DNA of 64,000 nucleotides from UBA6522 sp965221035 (GCA_965221035.1 OZ244860.1:1426001-1490000); one strand, 5' to 3'. Counted from the first letter of the stretch, positions 42,075 through 52,664 are shown. Made by a program: numbers and translations. The notes: generated by a model not told the origin, from the sequence alone.

Positions 42075-42388
42075 TGCGCCGAGGCGAAGTTCGCTGGTAC
42101 AGATTTTCGGCACCTGACAAACGCTGGCCGGTCCTGATACTGACCCGAAACTCAGTCATTCCCAGCCTGGGAGAGGTCACGGTGGCACCCATGACGACCA
42201 CGGTCCGCGAGATCCCCAGCGAGGTGGCCTTGTCGGTTGAAGACGGGTTGCCCCGCCGTTGCGCCGTCAATTGCGATCACGTCCAGACGGTTCCAAAGGA
42301 ACGGTTGGGGGCGACCATCGCGGTTCTCGGCCACGATAAAATGAGCGATGTCGCCGCAGCGCTTCGCTTTGCCCTGGACCTCTCATAA
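42074..42388 (+). CDS. MazF/PemK-like endoribonuclease toxin
   Basis: 104 residues, MRRGEVRWYRFSAPDKRWP with RPVLILTRNS-like strand, VAPMTTTVREIPSEV and VNCDHVQTVPKERLG, the usual MazF blocks. Cuts RNA at short sequences when not bound by antitoxin. Forms the second toxin-antitoxin pair in 3 kb, with an RHH antitoxin as in PemIK-like and MazEF-like hybrids. Confidence 0.9.
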   Translation: MRRGEVRWYRFSAPDKRWPVLILTRNSVIPSLGEVTVAPMTTTVREIPSEVALSVEDGLPRRCAVNCDHVQTVPKERLGATIAVLGHDKMSDVAAALRFALDLS

Positions 42389-42550
42389 GGCTAGGTTGGC
42401 GACAGACCGCCCTGGGCGCCTATCTACAGATTTCTTCGCTTGCGCGGGCAAGCCGACATGCAATAGAGTGCGGTGCGAGCAAATTGGTAGGACCACAGAC
42501 ACCGCCAATACCCTCCCGAACAACGGTTTCAAGGCCAAGCAAACCCATCC

Positions 42551-43738
42551 ATGAAACGCGGAACCCTGGTAGCGGTGGCCTCCCTGGCGACGGCGATGGC
42601 CACAAGTGCGACGCTGCTGCTGACCCGGCAGCAACTCGACCCAAGCGAACCCGAGCCCGTGGCCCCGACCGTCCGGGTCATGCGCGTGGACCCCGCCAGT
42701 GCACGCATGGTGGTCCACAGCCAGGGGACAGTTTCGCCCCGCACCGAGTCGGACCTGGTGCCCGAGGTCTCGGGCAATGTCGTTTGGATCTCGCCGAACC
42801 TGGTCGCCGGAGGGTACTTCCAGGAAGGCGAACCGCTGCTTCGGATCGATGACCGGGACTACCGATACGCCCTGGAACGCGCCCGCGCCGCCGTGGACCG
42901 GACCATGGCGGAAAGTGAATTCGCCCGGTTCGAACTGGAACGGCTCCGGGAAATGGAAGCCCGCAATCTCATCAGCCCTTCCGACGTGGAAGCGGGGATG
43001 CGGGCCGCCCGGGTCGCCGAAGCGGCGCTTGCGGACGCCCGTACCGCGGTGAACCAGGCCGAACTCGACCTGTCCCGCACGGAGCTGCTTGCGCCATTCA
43101 CGGGCCTGGTGCGAGGCGAGCAGGTCGATCCGGGCCAGTTCGTCAGCCGTGGCGCCCCCATTGCACGGCTCTACGCGGTGGACTACGTGGAGGTGCGCCT
43201 GCCCATCGCGGACCAGCAGCTCGCCTACCTGGACATCCCGCCCATGCAGCGCGGCGAACTGGACGAATCCGTGGCCCCGAAGGTGGACTTGTCGGCGGAC
43301 TTCGCCGGACGGCGATACCAGTGGCAGGGCAGGATCGTGCGCACCGAAGCGGAAATCGACACCCGCAGCCGGATGGTCAACGCGGTCGCGCGGATCCGCG
43401 TCGCCGACGATGCCGCAGGGGGCGGGACGTACGTTCCCCCGCCGGTGGGCCTGTTCGTCGAGGCGGAAATCCAGGGCCTGTCCGCGGACAACGTCGTCAT
43501 CGTGCCCCGTTCGGTGATCCGCAACGGCAACCAGGTGCTGGTCGTGGACGAGGACGACCGGCTGCGCTCTCGCACGGTGAACATCGCCCGCATCTACGGG
43601 GACGACGCCTACATCGATGGCGGACTGGAGAAGGGTGAGCGGTTGTGCATTTCGGTGCTGCAGGCGGTGGTCGAAGGCATGCGCGTCGATGTCGTCGAAG
43701 ACCGACCGGAGCCGATGGCGGTCGAATCCGGATCATGA
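42551..43738 (+). CDS. RND efflux periplasmic adaptor (HlyD/MFP family)
   Basis: 395 residues with an N-terminal hydrophobic segment (LVAVASLATAMATSATLLL). Lipoyl half-motifs (VSPRTESDLVPEVSGNVVW and ELLAPFTGLVRGEQVDPGQF) flank a helical hairpin (residues ~115-175, ARAAVDRTMAESEF ... AEAALADARTAVNQAELDL). Then beta-barrel and membrane-proximal domains. It links the pump to an outer-membrane channel, which is not encoded in the window. The stop overlaps the pump start (ATGA). Confidence 0.9.
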   Translation: MKRGTLVAVASLATAMATSATLLLTRQQLDPSEPEPVAPTVRVMRVDPASARMVVHSQGTVSPRTESDLVPEVSGNVVWISPNLVAGGYFQEGEPLLRIDDRDYRYALERARAAVDRTMAESEFARFELERLREMEARNLISPSDVEAGMRAARVAEAALADARTAVNQAELDLSRTELLAPFTGLVRGEQVDPGQFVSRGAPIARLYAVDYVEVRLPIADQQLAYLDIPPMQRGELDESVAPKVDLSADFAGRRYQWQGRIVRTEAEIDTRSRMVNAVARIRVADDAAGGGTYVPPPVGLFVEAEIQGLSADNVVIVPRSVIRNGNQVLVVDEDDRLRSRTVNIARIYGDDAYIDGGLEKGERLCISVLQAVVEGMRVDVVEDRPEPMAVESGS

Positions 43739-46700
43739 AACGCATCATCGCCTGGTTCGTCAACAACCCGGTCGCAGCCAACCTGTTGATGATGATCCTC
43801 GTCGTCGGCGGACTGATATCCGTGTTCCAGATCCGCCAGGAAGAATTGCCGTCCATCGAACTGGACATGGTCACGGTCTCGGTCCCCTATCTGGGCGCCG
43901 CGCCGGAAGAAGTCGAGAACGGCGTCAACCTGCGGATCGAGGAGGCCATGGAAGGCATACAGGGCATCTACCGGATGACTTCCACCGCCTTGGAAGGCAG
44001 TGGCCGCATCCTGCTGGAGCTTGAGACCGACGCCAACCGGATTCAGACCGCAAACGAGATCAAGAGCAGGATCGACGCCATCTCCACATTTCCCGTAGAG
44101 ACCGAACGCCCTGTCGTATCGCTGCTGACGACCATCAACGAGGGGCTTGAAGTCGTCATCAGCGGCGACGCGGACGAGCGCACGCTGAAGGAACTGGGCC
44201 TTGAGATGCGCGAGGAAATCGTCGCGATGGAGGGCATCTCCAACGTGGAACTGGCCTACGTGCGTCCCGACGAGATTTCCATCGAGGTCTCCGAAGGAAC
44301 CCTGCGGCGGATGGGTCTCACCTTCGACCAGGTGGCCGGCGCGGTACGGCGAACTTCGCTGGACATGCCCGGCGGATCCATCAAGTCGGGGGCCGGAGAG
44401 ATCCTGCTCCGGACCCAGGGGCAGGCCTATACCGGCGAGGACTTCCGCGACATCGTGGTGGTTTCCAGGGAAGACGGCACGAGGGTGTATCTGGACGAGA
44501 TCGCCACGATTGTCGACGGTTTCCAGGAAGGCGAGACCCAGGCACGGTTCGACGGCACGCCCGCGGCCATCGTCCGCGTCAACCAGGTCGGCGACGAAGA
44601 CGTGGTCGAGATCAGCGAGATGGTCCGCGCCTACGTGGAGGAAGCCCGCGGCCGCATGCCCGACGGCATCGACCTGACGATCTGGCGCGACGAGGCTGAA
44701 ACGCTGCAGGCGCGCATCGACATCCTGCTGGGGTCCGCCGCAACCGGGCTGGCATTGGTGCTGCTGTTGCTGACGCTGCCGCTGCAGTTCCGCCTGGCCA
44801 TGTGGGTCGCGGCCGGCATTCCCATCGCCATCCTGGGCACCATCGCCGTGTTCGGCACCGTGGGCCTCACCATCAGCACCCTGTCGGTGGTCGCCTTCAT
44901 CCTGGTGCTTGGCATTGTCGTGGACGATGCCATCGTCGTGGGCGAGCGGGTCTATGCCCACGAACAGGAGGGCAAGGACCCGCTCATCGCAGCCGTGGAA
45001 GGCACGACCGAGGTGGCCGTGCCGGTCATTTTCGGCGTGCTGACCACCATCGCAGCCTTCACTCCGCTCATGTTTGCGCCGGGGAATATCGGGCAACTGC
45101 TCTCGGTCATCGGTTACGTGGTCGCCATCTGCCTTTTCTTCAGCATCGTCGAGTCGCAGCTCATCCTTCCGGCTCACCTGGCGCACCGCAAGCAACCCTC
45201 CCCGGCCGGCGAGATCAACAGGTTCCACGCCGCCTGGCGGCGCTTCCAGCAACGCGTCGCCACGGGTCTCGAGCGCTTTGCCCGGGACACTTTCGGGCCG
45301 GCGCTGGATCGTGTCCTTGATCTGCGGTACACGGCGCTCGCGCTCGGCGTGAGCGCGCTGCTGATCGCCCTGGGCCTGGTCTTGAGCGACAGGATCGAGG
45401 TCCAGTTCATGCCCAGGATCGAGGGTGACAGCGTTGTGGCGCGGGTGGAAATGCCGGAGGGCGTCAATGTGGAACAAACGGCTCGGGCGGCTCGGCAGAT
45501 CGAGGCGGCGGCGCTGCAGCTGAAGGCCGAACTGGACGCCGCCCGCCCGGACCGGCCCTCGCTGATCGAACATATCTTCACCTCCGTCGGACAACCCCTG
45601 GGCGGCCGATTCACGGCCGCGCCCCAAAGCCATACCGCCGAACTGGTGCTGTCGATCCTGCCGCTGAGTGAACGCGGAAACGTGTCCGTCACCGACATCG
45701 CGGATCGCTGGCGGGAGTTGACAGGTCCGGTCTACGACAGCGTCTCGCTCGCGTTCGCGACCACGGGCGTCACCGTCGGCGACGCCATTTCGATCCGTCT
45801 GCAGGGTCGGAATGTGGACGATCTGGCCAACGCCGCGGCGGAGTTGCGGGCCGAACTTGCGCGATTCGATGGCGTTCAGGACATCACCGACTCGTTTCGC
45901 TCGGGCAAGCAGGAAGCCAAGCTCTCGCTGCTTCCCGAGGGCCGGCAACTGGGCTTGACGCTGAACGACCTGGCGCGTCAGGCGCGCCAGGCGTTCTACG
46001 GCGAGGAAGTGCAGCGGGTACAGCGGGGCGTGGAGGATGTCCGGGTCATGGTCCGTTATCCGGAAGCCGAGCGGCGTTCCCTGGGCGACCTGGAAGACAT
46101 GCGGATTCGAGCCGCCGACGGCACGGAGATTCCGTTCGCCGCGGTGGCCGAAATCGAACTGGGCAGGGGTTACTCCACCATCACCCGCGTCGATCGCCAG
46201 CGAGTGGTCACGGTAAGCGCCGACGTGGACCGCGACGTGGTGACCCCCGAAGCCGTTTTGCGGTCCCTTCAGGCCGACGCGCTACCGAGAACCCTGTCCG
46301 GCTACCGGGGCATCAGCTATACGCTGACCGGCGAGCGGGAACAGAGAAACGAGTCCTTCGGCGGACTGATCAGTTTCATTCCGGTCGCGCTGCTGATGAT
46401 CTATGCATTGCTGGCGATCCCGCTCCGTTCGTATCTTCAGCCGCTGGTGATCATGAGCATCATTCCCTTCGGCGCGCTGGGCGCCATCATCGGACACCTG
46501 GTCATGGGCTGGTCGATCATCATCACGTCCATCTTCGGTCTCATTGCGCTGGCGGGGGTGGTGATCAACTCAAGCCTTGTGCTGGTGGACTACGTCAATC
46601 GGCAGCGGCGCATGGGGGTTGACCTGCGCGCGGCCGTGCATCGCGCCTGCATCGTGCGGTTCCGGCCCATACTGATCACGTCCTCCACCACCTTCGCCGG

Positions 46701-46881
46701 GCTGATGCCACTGATGCTCAACAACAACCCCGCCACCGCCTTCTTCGTGCCGATGGCGATCTCGCTTGCATGGGGGATCCTGTTCGCCACGGTAATCACC
46801 CTCTTCCTGGTGCCGTGCCTCTACCTGATCATGGAAGACCTGTTCCCGACGGAACCGGAGCCGGCGCACCAATTCGCGTAA
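43735..46881 (+). CDS. RND family efflux permease (AcrB/HAE-type)
   Basis: 1048 residues starting MKRIIAWFVNNPVAANLLMM, the start fixed by the ATGA overlap with the adaptor gene. Twelve transmembrane helices in two halves with large periplasmic loops. TM4 has the proton-relay pair in GIVVDDAIVVGERV. LTLPLQFRLAMWVAAGIPIA and SFIPVALLMIYALLAIPLRS mark the other core helices. The sequence lies closest to the HAE/heavy-substrate branch rather than to CusA. Substrate unknown. Proton-driven export with the adaptor. Confidence 0.93.
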   Translation: MKRIIAWFVNNPVAANLLMMILVVGGLISVFQIRQEELPSIELDMVTVSVPYLGAAPEEVENGVNLRIEEAMEGIQGIYRMTSTALEGSGRILLELETDANRIQTANEIKSRIDAISTFPVETERPVVSLLTTINEGLEVVISGDADERTLKELGLEMREEIVAMEGISNVELAYVRPDEISIEVSEGTLRRMGLTFDQVAGAVRRTSLDMPGGSIKSGAGEILLRTQGQAYTGEDFRDIVVVSREDGTRVYLDEIATIVDGFQEGETQARFDGTPAAIVRVNQVGDEDVVEISEMVRAYVEEARGRMPDGIDLTIWRDEAETLQARIDILLGSAATGLALVLLLLTLPLQFRLAMWVAAGIPIAILGTIAVFGTVGLTISTLSVVAFILVLGIVVDDAIVVGERVYAHEQEGKDPLIAAVEGTTEVAVPVIFGVLTTIAAFTPLMFAPGNIGQLLSVIGYVVAICLFFSIVESQLILPAHLAHRKQPSPAGEINRFHAAWRRFQQRVATGLERFARDTFGPALDRVLDLRYTALALGVSALLIALGLVLSDRIEVQFMPRIEGDSVVARVEMPEGVNVEQTARAARQIEAAALQLKAELDAARPDRPSLIEHIFTSVGQPLGGRFTAAPQSHTAELVLSILPLSERGNVSVTDIADRWRELTGPVYDSVSLAFATTGVTVGDAISIRLQGRNVDDLANAAAELRAELARFDGVQDITDSFRSGKQEAKLSLLPEGRQLGLTLNDLARQARQAFYGEEVQRVQRGVEDVRVMVRYPEAERRSLGDLEDMRIRAADGTEIPFAAVAEIELGRGYSTITRVDRQRVVTVSADVDRDVVTPEAVLRSLQADALPRTLSGYRGISYTLTGEREQRNESFGGLISFIPVALLMIYALLAIPLRSYLQPLVIMSIIPFGALGAIIGHLVMGWSIIITSIFGLIALAGVVINSSLVLVDYVNRQRRMGVDLRAAVHRACIVRFRPILITSSTTFAGLMPLMLNNNPATAFFVPMAISLAWGILFATVITLFLVPCLYLIMEDLFPTEPEPAHQFA

Positions 46882-46898
46882 CGCCGGCTTGCGGCCCC

Positions 46899-48113
46899 TC
46901 AGCGCAAATCCACGGCGGCTGTCCTGATCCGCTGCACGTCGCCGAAATCGGTCCAGGCAAATACGAGCCGCCGACCGTCGTGGACCATCTGGGGGAAATC
47001 CAGCGGCCTCGCCGCATCGATCGAGGCCACCGTCATGATCTCGCCAAGCTCGCCGTCGCGGGCAATCAGCCTGAGGGCCAGTCCGAGGCCATCGGCTTCC
47101 GTCCGAAGCCAGCTCACCGCGGTCCGGCCGTTTGCCAGAGCGGCGATGTCGACGTGTCCGAAACTCCCGCTGGTGTCCAGCTCCAGCGCTTCGCCGAAGG
47201 TGCGACCGCCGTCGTCGGAACGAACCAGGCGCACCACCGGACGGTTGTCGGCGGCGCTGAACCACGCCACGGCGACATCGTCGCCATTGGCGTCGATGGC
47301 GGGTCCGTTGATGGGACACGCCTCGATGAACCAGTTGTCCGGCGCCAGCGCAACCTCCGGTTGCCATCCGCCCGGGGTCAGGCGGCGCAGCACGATGTCC
47401 CGCATCTCCATGGCGGTGCGGTCCCGGTACGCCAGCAACAGGTCGCCGCCGCTGAACGCCACATCCGTCTGGCAGCAGTCGCACACCAGCGCATCGACCT
47501 CCTCCGTCGACCGCCGCTCCCCCTGAAAGTCGAATTGCGCAAAGCGCAGGCTCATGCCCAAGGGCTCGCCGTCCGGGTCCTCGAAGGCGAATTCCCCGTC
47601 CTGGATCATGTTCCGGCCATCCAGCCAGACGGCGGCGAAGCCATTCTGCCAAGGAAACAGCGAGACGAATCCGTGCTCGGTGGGCGTTCCATCAATGTGC
47701 AGCGGGAACGGCGTACCCCAGGTCATGCCGTCGTCGGTGGATGTGGACAGCACGGCGTCGTAGCCGAATCCCCGTGGCTGATAGACCAGCCAATGGGCCG
47801 CAAGCGCGCCGTCGCCCACCCGCGATACCGAAGGAAAGTCGGCCCAGTTGACGAACCAGTCCTCGCCCCGGGCCACCTCCGACGGGTTCGTCCAGGTCTC
47901 GCCGGCGCTTGTCGACAGCCGAAGCGCGTAACCGTCCTGCGCAGGCTCCAGCCAGCTCAGCAGCACGGCGCCCTCCCCGTCGACCTCGAGGTGCGGTTGC
48001 GCGCTGCCCTCTTCCGCGGCGATGCTCATCTCCACCGGCGGCTGCGGACCGGCATCGGGGTTGGCGCAACCCGCCAGAGCGGACAGTGCCGCGAGCGCGA
48101 TCATCCTGAACAT
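46899..48113 (-). CDS. BNR/sialidase-like repeat lipoprotein
   Basis: 404 residues from ATG 48113, lipobox ALAGC (Cys16). Repeated Asp-box-like motifs, STSAGETWTNPSE, STDDGMTWGTPFP and RSDDGGRTFGEAL, indicate a beta-propeller of the sialidase/exo-alpha-sialidase fold. A CDCC motif in the middle is unusual and may bind metal. The Arg triad of true sialidases is not recognised, so enzyme activity is not claimed. Convergent with the RND pump gene, 17 bases apart. Confidence 0.8.
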   Translation of the reverse strand: MFRMIALAALSALAGCANPDAGPQPPVEMSIAAEEGSAQPHLEVDGEGAVLLSWLEPAQDGYALRLSTSAGETWTNPSEVARGEDWFVNWADFPSVSRVGDGALAAHWLVYQPRGFGYDAVLSTSTDDGMTWGTPFPLHIDGTPTEHGFVSLFPWQNGFAAVWLDGRNMIQDGEFAFEDPDGEPLGMSLRFAQFDFQGERRSTEEVDALVCDCCQTDVAFSGGDLLLAYRDRTAMEMRDIVLRRLTPGGWQPEVALAPDNWFIEACPINGPAIDANGDDVAVAWFSAADNRPVVRLVRSDDGGRTFGEALELDTSGSFGHVDIAALANGRTAVSWLRTEADGLGLALRLIARDGELGEIMTVASIDAARPLDFPQMVHDGRRLVFAWTDFGDVQRIRTAAVDLR

Positions 48114-48174
48114 TTGGCGTTTCCTCAGCTTTTGCCGGGGACAGTATAGGGAATCCGCCCCTCCGACGCCGAAG

Positions 48175-49584
48175 TCAAGGCAGCGAAGGGTGCCGGGTGT
48201 GCCAGGGGGTCGCCTGTTCGAAGGCGTACGCGTAGCGCAGCACCCGGGCATCGCGAAACCTTCCGCCGCAGAGCATCAGTCCCACGGGAAGGCCCTGGGC
48301 CGTGAATCCGCACGGCACCGAGATGGAAGGCTGGCCGGTGAAATCGAAGATGCAGGCGTTCTTGCGTCGTTCCTCGTCGTGGTCGGGCGGCTGTTCCGCG
48401 ATGGGAGCGGCCGCGACGGTCGCCGTCGGCATGGCCAGGACATCCACCCGCTCCAGGACCTCCTCCATGCGGTTGGTGAATTCCGCCCGCAGGCGCTGGG
48501 CGTTCTCGTAGGCCGCCGGCGAGTACCTGGTCATGGAGGAAAACCGGGCCCGAAAAGGCTCGCTGAACGCCTCGAAGTCGTCCGCCAGCGCTTTCCGGTG
48601 GACGTCCACGATCTCGGAGAACGTGGCGTTGGCAGCGCCGTAGGCCTCGCGGCAGTCGGGGAGCCGCACGGTCTCCACCTTGGCGCCGAGCCGCTCGAAC
48701 ACCCCGATGGCCTCGGACACCACCGCCTTGACATCCTCATCGCCGCCTTCAAAGAAGAAGTCCGCGGGAACGCCGACGACACCCCCGGTGATCGGCGCTT
48801 CCATCCGCTGGATCAGGTTGGCCAGCGCGGATTCGACAAGGCGGACCGGCGCCAGGGATTCGTCACCGGGGTCACGCGCCTTGCCCGCGGCGATGGCCTT
48901 GAGCACCCAGGCGGCGTCGCGCACGGACCGGGTCATGGGGCCCACGTGATCCATGGTCGGCACCAGCGCCATCACCCCCGCCTTGCTGACCAACCCGTAG
49001 GTGGGCTTGTGGCCGACAATGCCGCAGCACTGCGCGGGCAGGCGGATGGAACAGCCGGTGTCCGTGCCGAGCGCCGCAAACGCCATGCCCGCCGCCACGG
49101 CCACGGCGGAACCTCCGCTGGAACCGCCCGGATGATGGTCCGGTCGCCAAGGATTCTCGATGGCGCCGAAAAAGGGGTTCACGGAGGTCGTGCCGAAGGC
49201 CAGTTCGTGCAGCCCGGTCTTGCCCAGCGAGACGGCGCCGGCGGACCGAAGGCGCCTGATCACTTCCGCATCCTGGACGGGCACGTGGTTTTCGTAGTAT
49301 CGGGAGCCATACGTGGTCAGCACGCCGCGGGTGTCGATGAGGTCCTTGACCGCCACGGGAATGCCGTGCAACAGGCCCCGGTCCCGTCCGGCCGCCAACT
49401 CGCGATCGGCCCGCCCGGCCTGCTCGAGCGCTTCCTCGGCCGTCACCGTGACGAACGCGTTCAGCCGTCCGTCCAGGAGTTCGATGCGCGCCAACGACGA
49501 CCGGGCCAGGTCAAGCGCCGATGTCTCTCCGGCCCGAAGCGCCGTGGCGGCCTGCACCAAGGTGGCGTATTCGAATCCGTTCAT
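48175..49584 (-). CDS. Amidase signature family hydrolase
   Basis: 469 residues. Ser-cisSer-Lys triad: K80 in PVAVKDLIDT, S155 in GGSSGGSA and S179 in GTDTGCSIRLPA, with the standard 24-residue spacing between the two serines. The usual GGS before the nucleophile is GCS here. The family hydrolyses amide bonds, including GatA-like and aryl amidases; a stand-alone amidase is likely, since GatB/C are absent. Divergent from the AsmA gene. Confidence 0.92.
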   Translation of the reverse strand: MNGFEYATLVQAATALRAGETSALDLARSSLARIELLDGRLNAFVTVTAEEALEQAGRADRELAAGRDRGLLHGIPVAVKDLIDTRGVLTTYGSRYYENHVPVQDAEVIRRLRSAGAVSLGKTGLHELAFGTTSVNPFFGAIENPWRPDHHPGGSSGGSAVAVAAGMAFAALGTDTGCSIRLPAQCCGIVGHKPTYGLVSKAGVMALVPTMDHVGPMTRSVRDAAWVLKAIAAGKARDPGDESLAPVRLVESALANLIQRMEAPITGGVVGVPADFFFEGGDEDVKAVVSEAIGVFERLGAKVETVRLPDCREAYGAANATFSEIVDVHRKALADDFEAFSEPFRARFSSMTRYSPAAYENAQRLRAEFTNRMEEVLERVDVLAMPTATVAAAPIAEQPPDHDEERRKNACIFDFTGQPSISVPCGFTAQGLPVGLMLCGGRFRDARVLRYAYAFEQATPWHTRHPSLP

Positions 49585-49829
49585 CGGTCACCGTTCCTCA
49601 AGACGTGGTTGGTGTTTCTGCGCAGAACCACCGCTTCACGCGTGCGCATTTTCCCGACGGAGCGGCGGATAGTCTAACCCGTACTTTCCCACCGGCATCC
49701 CCCGGTCAACCGCACTTGCCCGGCGCGCCTTGCAAATCGGTGATACGATTTCAACCTACAGGATCCCGGCAGAGGGAACCCCGGCCGGTTCTCCGGGACT
49801 TTCTCCCTGTCGAGCCGATAGGGTGAACT

Positions 49830-52664
49830 ATGCGCATCATCATCAAGGCGCTCGGCATCGCGGCCGCCGCTGTTGCCGTGATCTTCAGCGTTGCGGCGCT
49901 GCTGCTGTGGCTGGTATTCGACCCGGAAAACATCCGCGCGGAGCTCGAAGCGTTCGTGGAGGACCAGACCGGCCGTGAATTCTCCATGGACGACGAACTG
50001 TCCCTGACCCTGTTTCCGTGGCTGGGCATCGAGACCGGCGTGATGCGGCTCGGCCACGCCGCGGGCTTCGGCGACGGCGACTTCGCCAGCGTCGAATCAG
50101 CCGTGGCGCAGGTTCGCCTGTTGCCGCTGTTCCGTGGCCGGATGGAATTCGGCACCGTGGTGCTTGCGGGCGTGAATCTGAATCTGGTTCGCGACGCCGA
50201 TGGCCGCGACAACTGGTCGGACCTGCTGGGTCCGGCGACCGCGCCGAGCGATGAGCCCGGTGCCATCGTGCCGCCCGACCCGGTCGAAGCACCCTTTTTC
50301 GTCGAAATCGACGTGGCCGGCATCGACATCCGTGATGGCGTCGTCTTCTGGCGCGAGAACCTTGATGACGCCCGCTACGTGATCTCGGACATTTCCCTGG
50401 AAACGGGCCCGATCACTCCGGGCATGCCCGTGGACATCGACTTCGGTCTTCAATGGGTGGGCGTGATGCCTACCTTCACGGCGCGTGTCGATGGACAGAC
50501 GACCATTGTCCCCGACCCCGAAAATGCTGGATTCCTGGCCGACAGCCTGCGCCTTGAGTATCGCGTGGAAGACGGTCGGAGCGAGGAGCGCATCGCGGGC
50601 AACCTGGAAACGACAGCCACATTCGACAACGCCTCCGGTACCCTCAGACTGGACAACGTGCGACTTGAATCGGACCTGACGGGATTCACCCGCGACTCCG
50701 GCCCAGTCGAAGTTTCCGCCATCGTGCCTTCGGTCAACCTGGACACGTCTGCGTGGACAGCGGATATCCCCGAGGCCGTGACCACGATCGGCGGCATCAC
50801 CGCTCGCTGGCATGGTTCGGCCGAGGACCTTGCCGGTGAACCGCTGGTCGCCGGGACCGTCGCGGTCGACGATTCGCCTGTTGACGAGGTGCTGGCAATG
50901 CTCGGCGCGGAATCCGGGCCTTCCATGGGAAATTTCGACCTCGAGTCCGCGTTCCGGCTGGAGCCGCGGGCCGGGCGCATCTCATTGACCGGCCTGGAGG
51001 CTTCACTTCTGGACATGGCCGTGACCGGAGTTCTGGCGCTCGACGAAACCGATCTGTCGGGTGTGCTGGCGGTCCCGTCATTCGATCCGGGGTTGTTGTT
51101 CAGCGTCCTGCCGCGCGAGTGGCTCGCCGGCGCAAACGTCGCCCTGATCGACCAACTGGCCATCGGCGCCGACTTTACGGTGAACCGGCGCGACAATGGT
51201 TTCTCGCTGCATGACTTTGGCGCCACCCTGAACGGTGCTGGCATCTCCGGCCAAATGGACCGGTCGTCCGAGGATGACATCTACAGAGGCCGCATCGTCG
51301 CCGCCGGTCTGGACCCGGACTTGCTGATTTCCGTCTTCCCGGCGCTCGTACCTGACGCGCTCGACGCGCAACGATTGGGAGAACTGGGACTCGACACGTC
51401 ATTCGAGTTCGACGCGGCCCGATCCGAGTTGCGGCTCGAAGAGCTTTCCGCCGGTGCGTTCGGCCTGCAGGCGAACGGCCATCTGACCGTACTCGACCCG
51501 GTCGGCGAACCCGACATCACCGGATCGCTTCAGGTCGCGAATTTCTCTCCACGGACGCTGCTTACGCGGTTCGGCCAGGACGTTCCGCCCACCGCCGATC
51601 CCGCCGTGTTGAGCCGGGCCACCCTGAGCGCGGATGTCTCCCTGGGCGCGGGACAGGCCGAATTGGACTCGCTGCGAATGCGCCTGGACGACACCAACCT
51701 GACCGGGCGCGTCGGGATCACCGACTTCGCCGATCCGCGGTACACGTTCGACCTGGACCTGGACCGCATCGACCTGGACCGATACATGCCACCCGCCTCC
51801 GAAGCGCCTTCCGCGCCTGATCAGGAGGATCAGGGCTTCGAAACAATGGAACTTGCCGACCTGAATCTGGCGGGCCGGGTCGGCGCCGGAGAGTTGCGCG
51901 TGTCGGGGTTGAGCCTGGCCGGCTTTTCCACCCGCGCCGAACTCGCCGAGGGCATTGGCCGGGTCGAACCGCTACAGGCGACGCTGTACGGAGGCACTTT
52001 CCGTGGAGGCGTCGACCTGGATATTCGCGCCGGCGGACCCTTCGTCTCACTGCGGGGGTCCGCGGACGGGATCGACATGGAAGGCCTGCTGACGGCGCTC
52101 TCCCACGAGCCTGCGAGGACCAGCGGAACGGGCACCCTAGACCTGCAACTCACCGGAAACGGCGACAACCTGGACGAAGTGATCTCCACCGCGACGGGCT
52201 CCATCCGGTTCGCGCTTCAGGACGGCGCCCTGCAGGGCTTCAATCTCGACCACGCCATATGCGATGTCTACAACCAGATAGGCGGCTATCCGCAACCGTC
52301 ACCGGCGGGCGTCGACGCCACCCGCTACAGCATGGTCCGTGGCACCGCCCAGGTCCGCGACGGAATCGCGCAGACCGACGATCTCCTCGGCACAATGTCT
52401 GCCATCGAGGTCAGCGGCACAGGCCGAGTGGACCTGGTTTCCTTCGGGCTCGATCTTGAACTCGACGCCGAAATGACGGCCAGCATCCCCATACCGGGAT
52501 GCGAAACCTTGGACGGCCATGTCGGCCGGTCGATACCCCTGGTGGTCGGTGGAACGGCGGCGGAGCCAAGTATCCGCCCGGATTTCGAGGAGCTGTTGAG
52601 GGACACGCTGCGGGAGCGTGCCGAGGAAACGGTGCTGGACACGTTGATCGACTTGCTGAATTAG
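49830..52664 (+). CDS. AsmA family protein
   Basis: 944 residues with one N-terminal transmembrane segment (IIIKALGIAAAAVAVIFSVA) and a long periplasmic part. AsmA_N block: REFSMDDELSLTLFPWLGIE, then VNLNLVRDADGRDNWSDLLG. AsmA_2-like C-terminus: DNLDEVISTATGSIRFALQD, GFNLDHAICDVYNQIGGYP. AsmA-like proteins are bridge-like lipid-transfer proteins between the inner and outer membranes and influence outer-membrane composition. Start in a normal context. Confidence 0.9.
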   Translation: MRIIIKALGIAAAAVAVIFSVAALLLWLVFDPENIRAELEAFVEDQTGREFSMDDELSLTLFPWLGIETGVMRLGHAAGFGDGDFASVESAVAQVRLLPLFRGRMEFGTVVLAGVNLNLVRDADGRDNWSDLLGPATAPSDEPGAIVPPDPVEAPFFVEIDVAGIDIRDGVVFWRENLDDARYVISDISLETGPITPGMPVDIDFGLQWVGVMPTFTARVDGQTTIVPDPENAGFLADSLRLEYRVEDGRSEERIAGNLETTATFDNASGTLRLDNVRLESDLTGFTRDSGPVEVSAIVPSVNLDTSAWTADIPEAVTTIGGITARWHGSAEDLAGEPLVAGTVAVDDSPVDEVLAMLGAESGPSMGNFDLESAFRLEPRAGRISLTGLEASLLDMAVTGVLALDETDLSGVLAVPSFDPGLLFSVLPREWLAGANVALIDQLAIGADFTVNRRDNGFSLHDFGATLNGAGISGQMDRSSEDDIYRGRIVAAGLDPDLLISVFPALVPDALDAQRLGELGLDTSFEFDAARSELRLEELSAGAFGLQANGHLTVLDPVGEPDITGSLQVANFSPRTLLTRFGQDVPPTADPAVLSRATLSADVSLGAGQAELDSLRMRLDDTNLTGRVGITDFADPRYTFDLDLDRIDLDRYMPPASEAPSAPDQEDQGFETMELADLNLAGRVGAGELRVSGLSLAGFSTRAELAEGIGRVEPLQATLYGGTFRGGVDLDIRAGGPFVSLRGSADGIDMEGLLTALSHEPARTSGTGTLDLQLTGNGDNLDEVISTATGSIRFALQDGALQGFNLDHAICDVYNQIGGYPQPSPAGVDATRYSMVRGTAQVRDGIAQTDDLLGTMSAIEVSGTGRVDLVSFGLDLELDAEMTASIPIPGCETLDGHVGRSIPLVVGGTAAEPSIRPDFEELLRDTLRERAEETVLDTLIDLLN

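Noticed and set aside
43609..45948. 779-codon minus-strand frame inside the RND pump gene
   Set aside because: Antisense to a gene with full RND motifs; His/Asp/Gly-rich translation has no family features.
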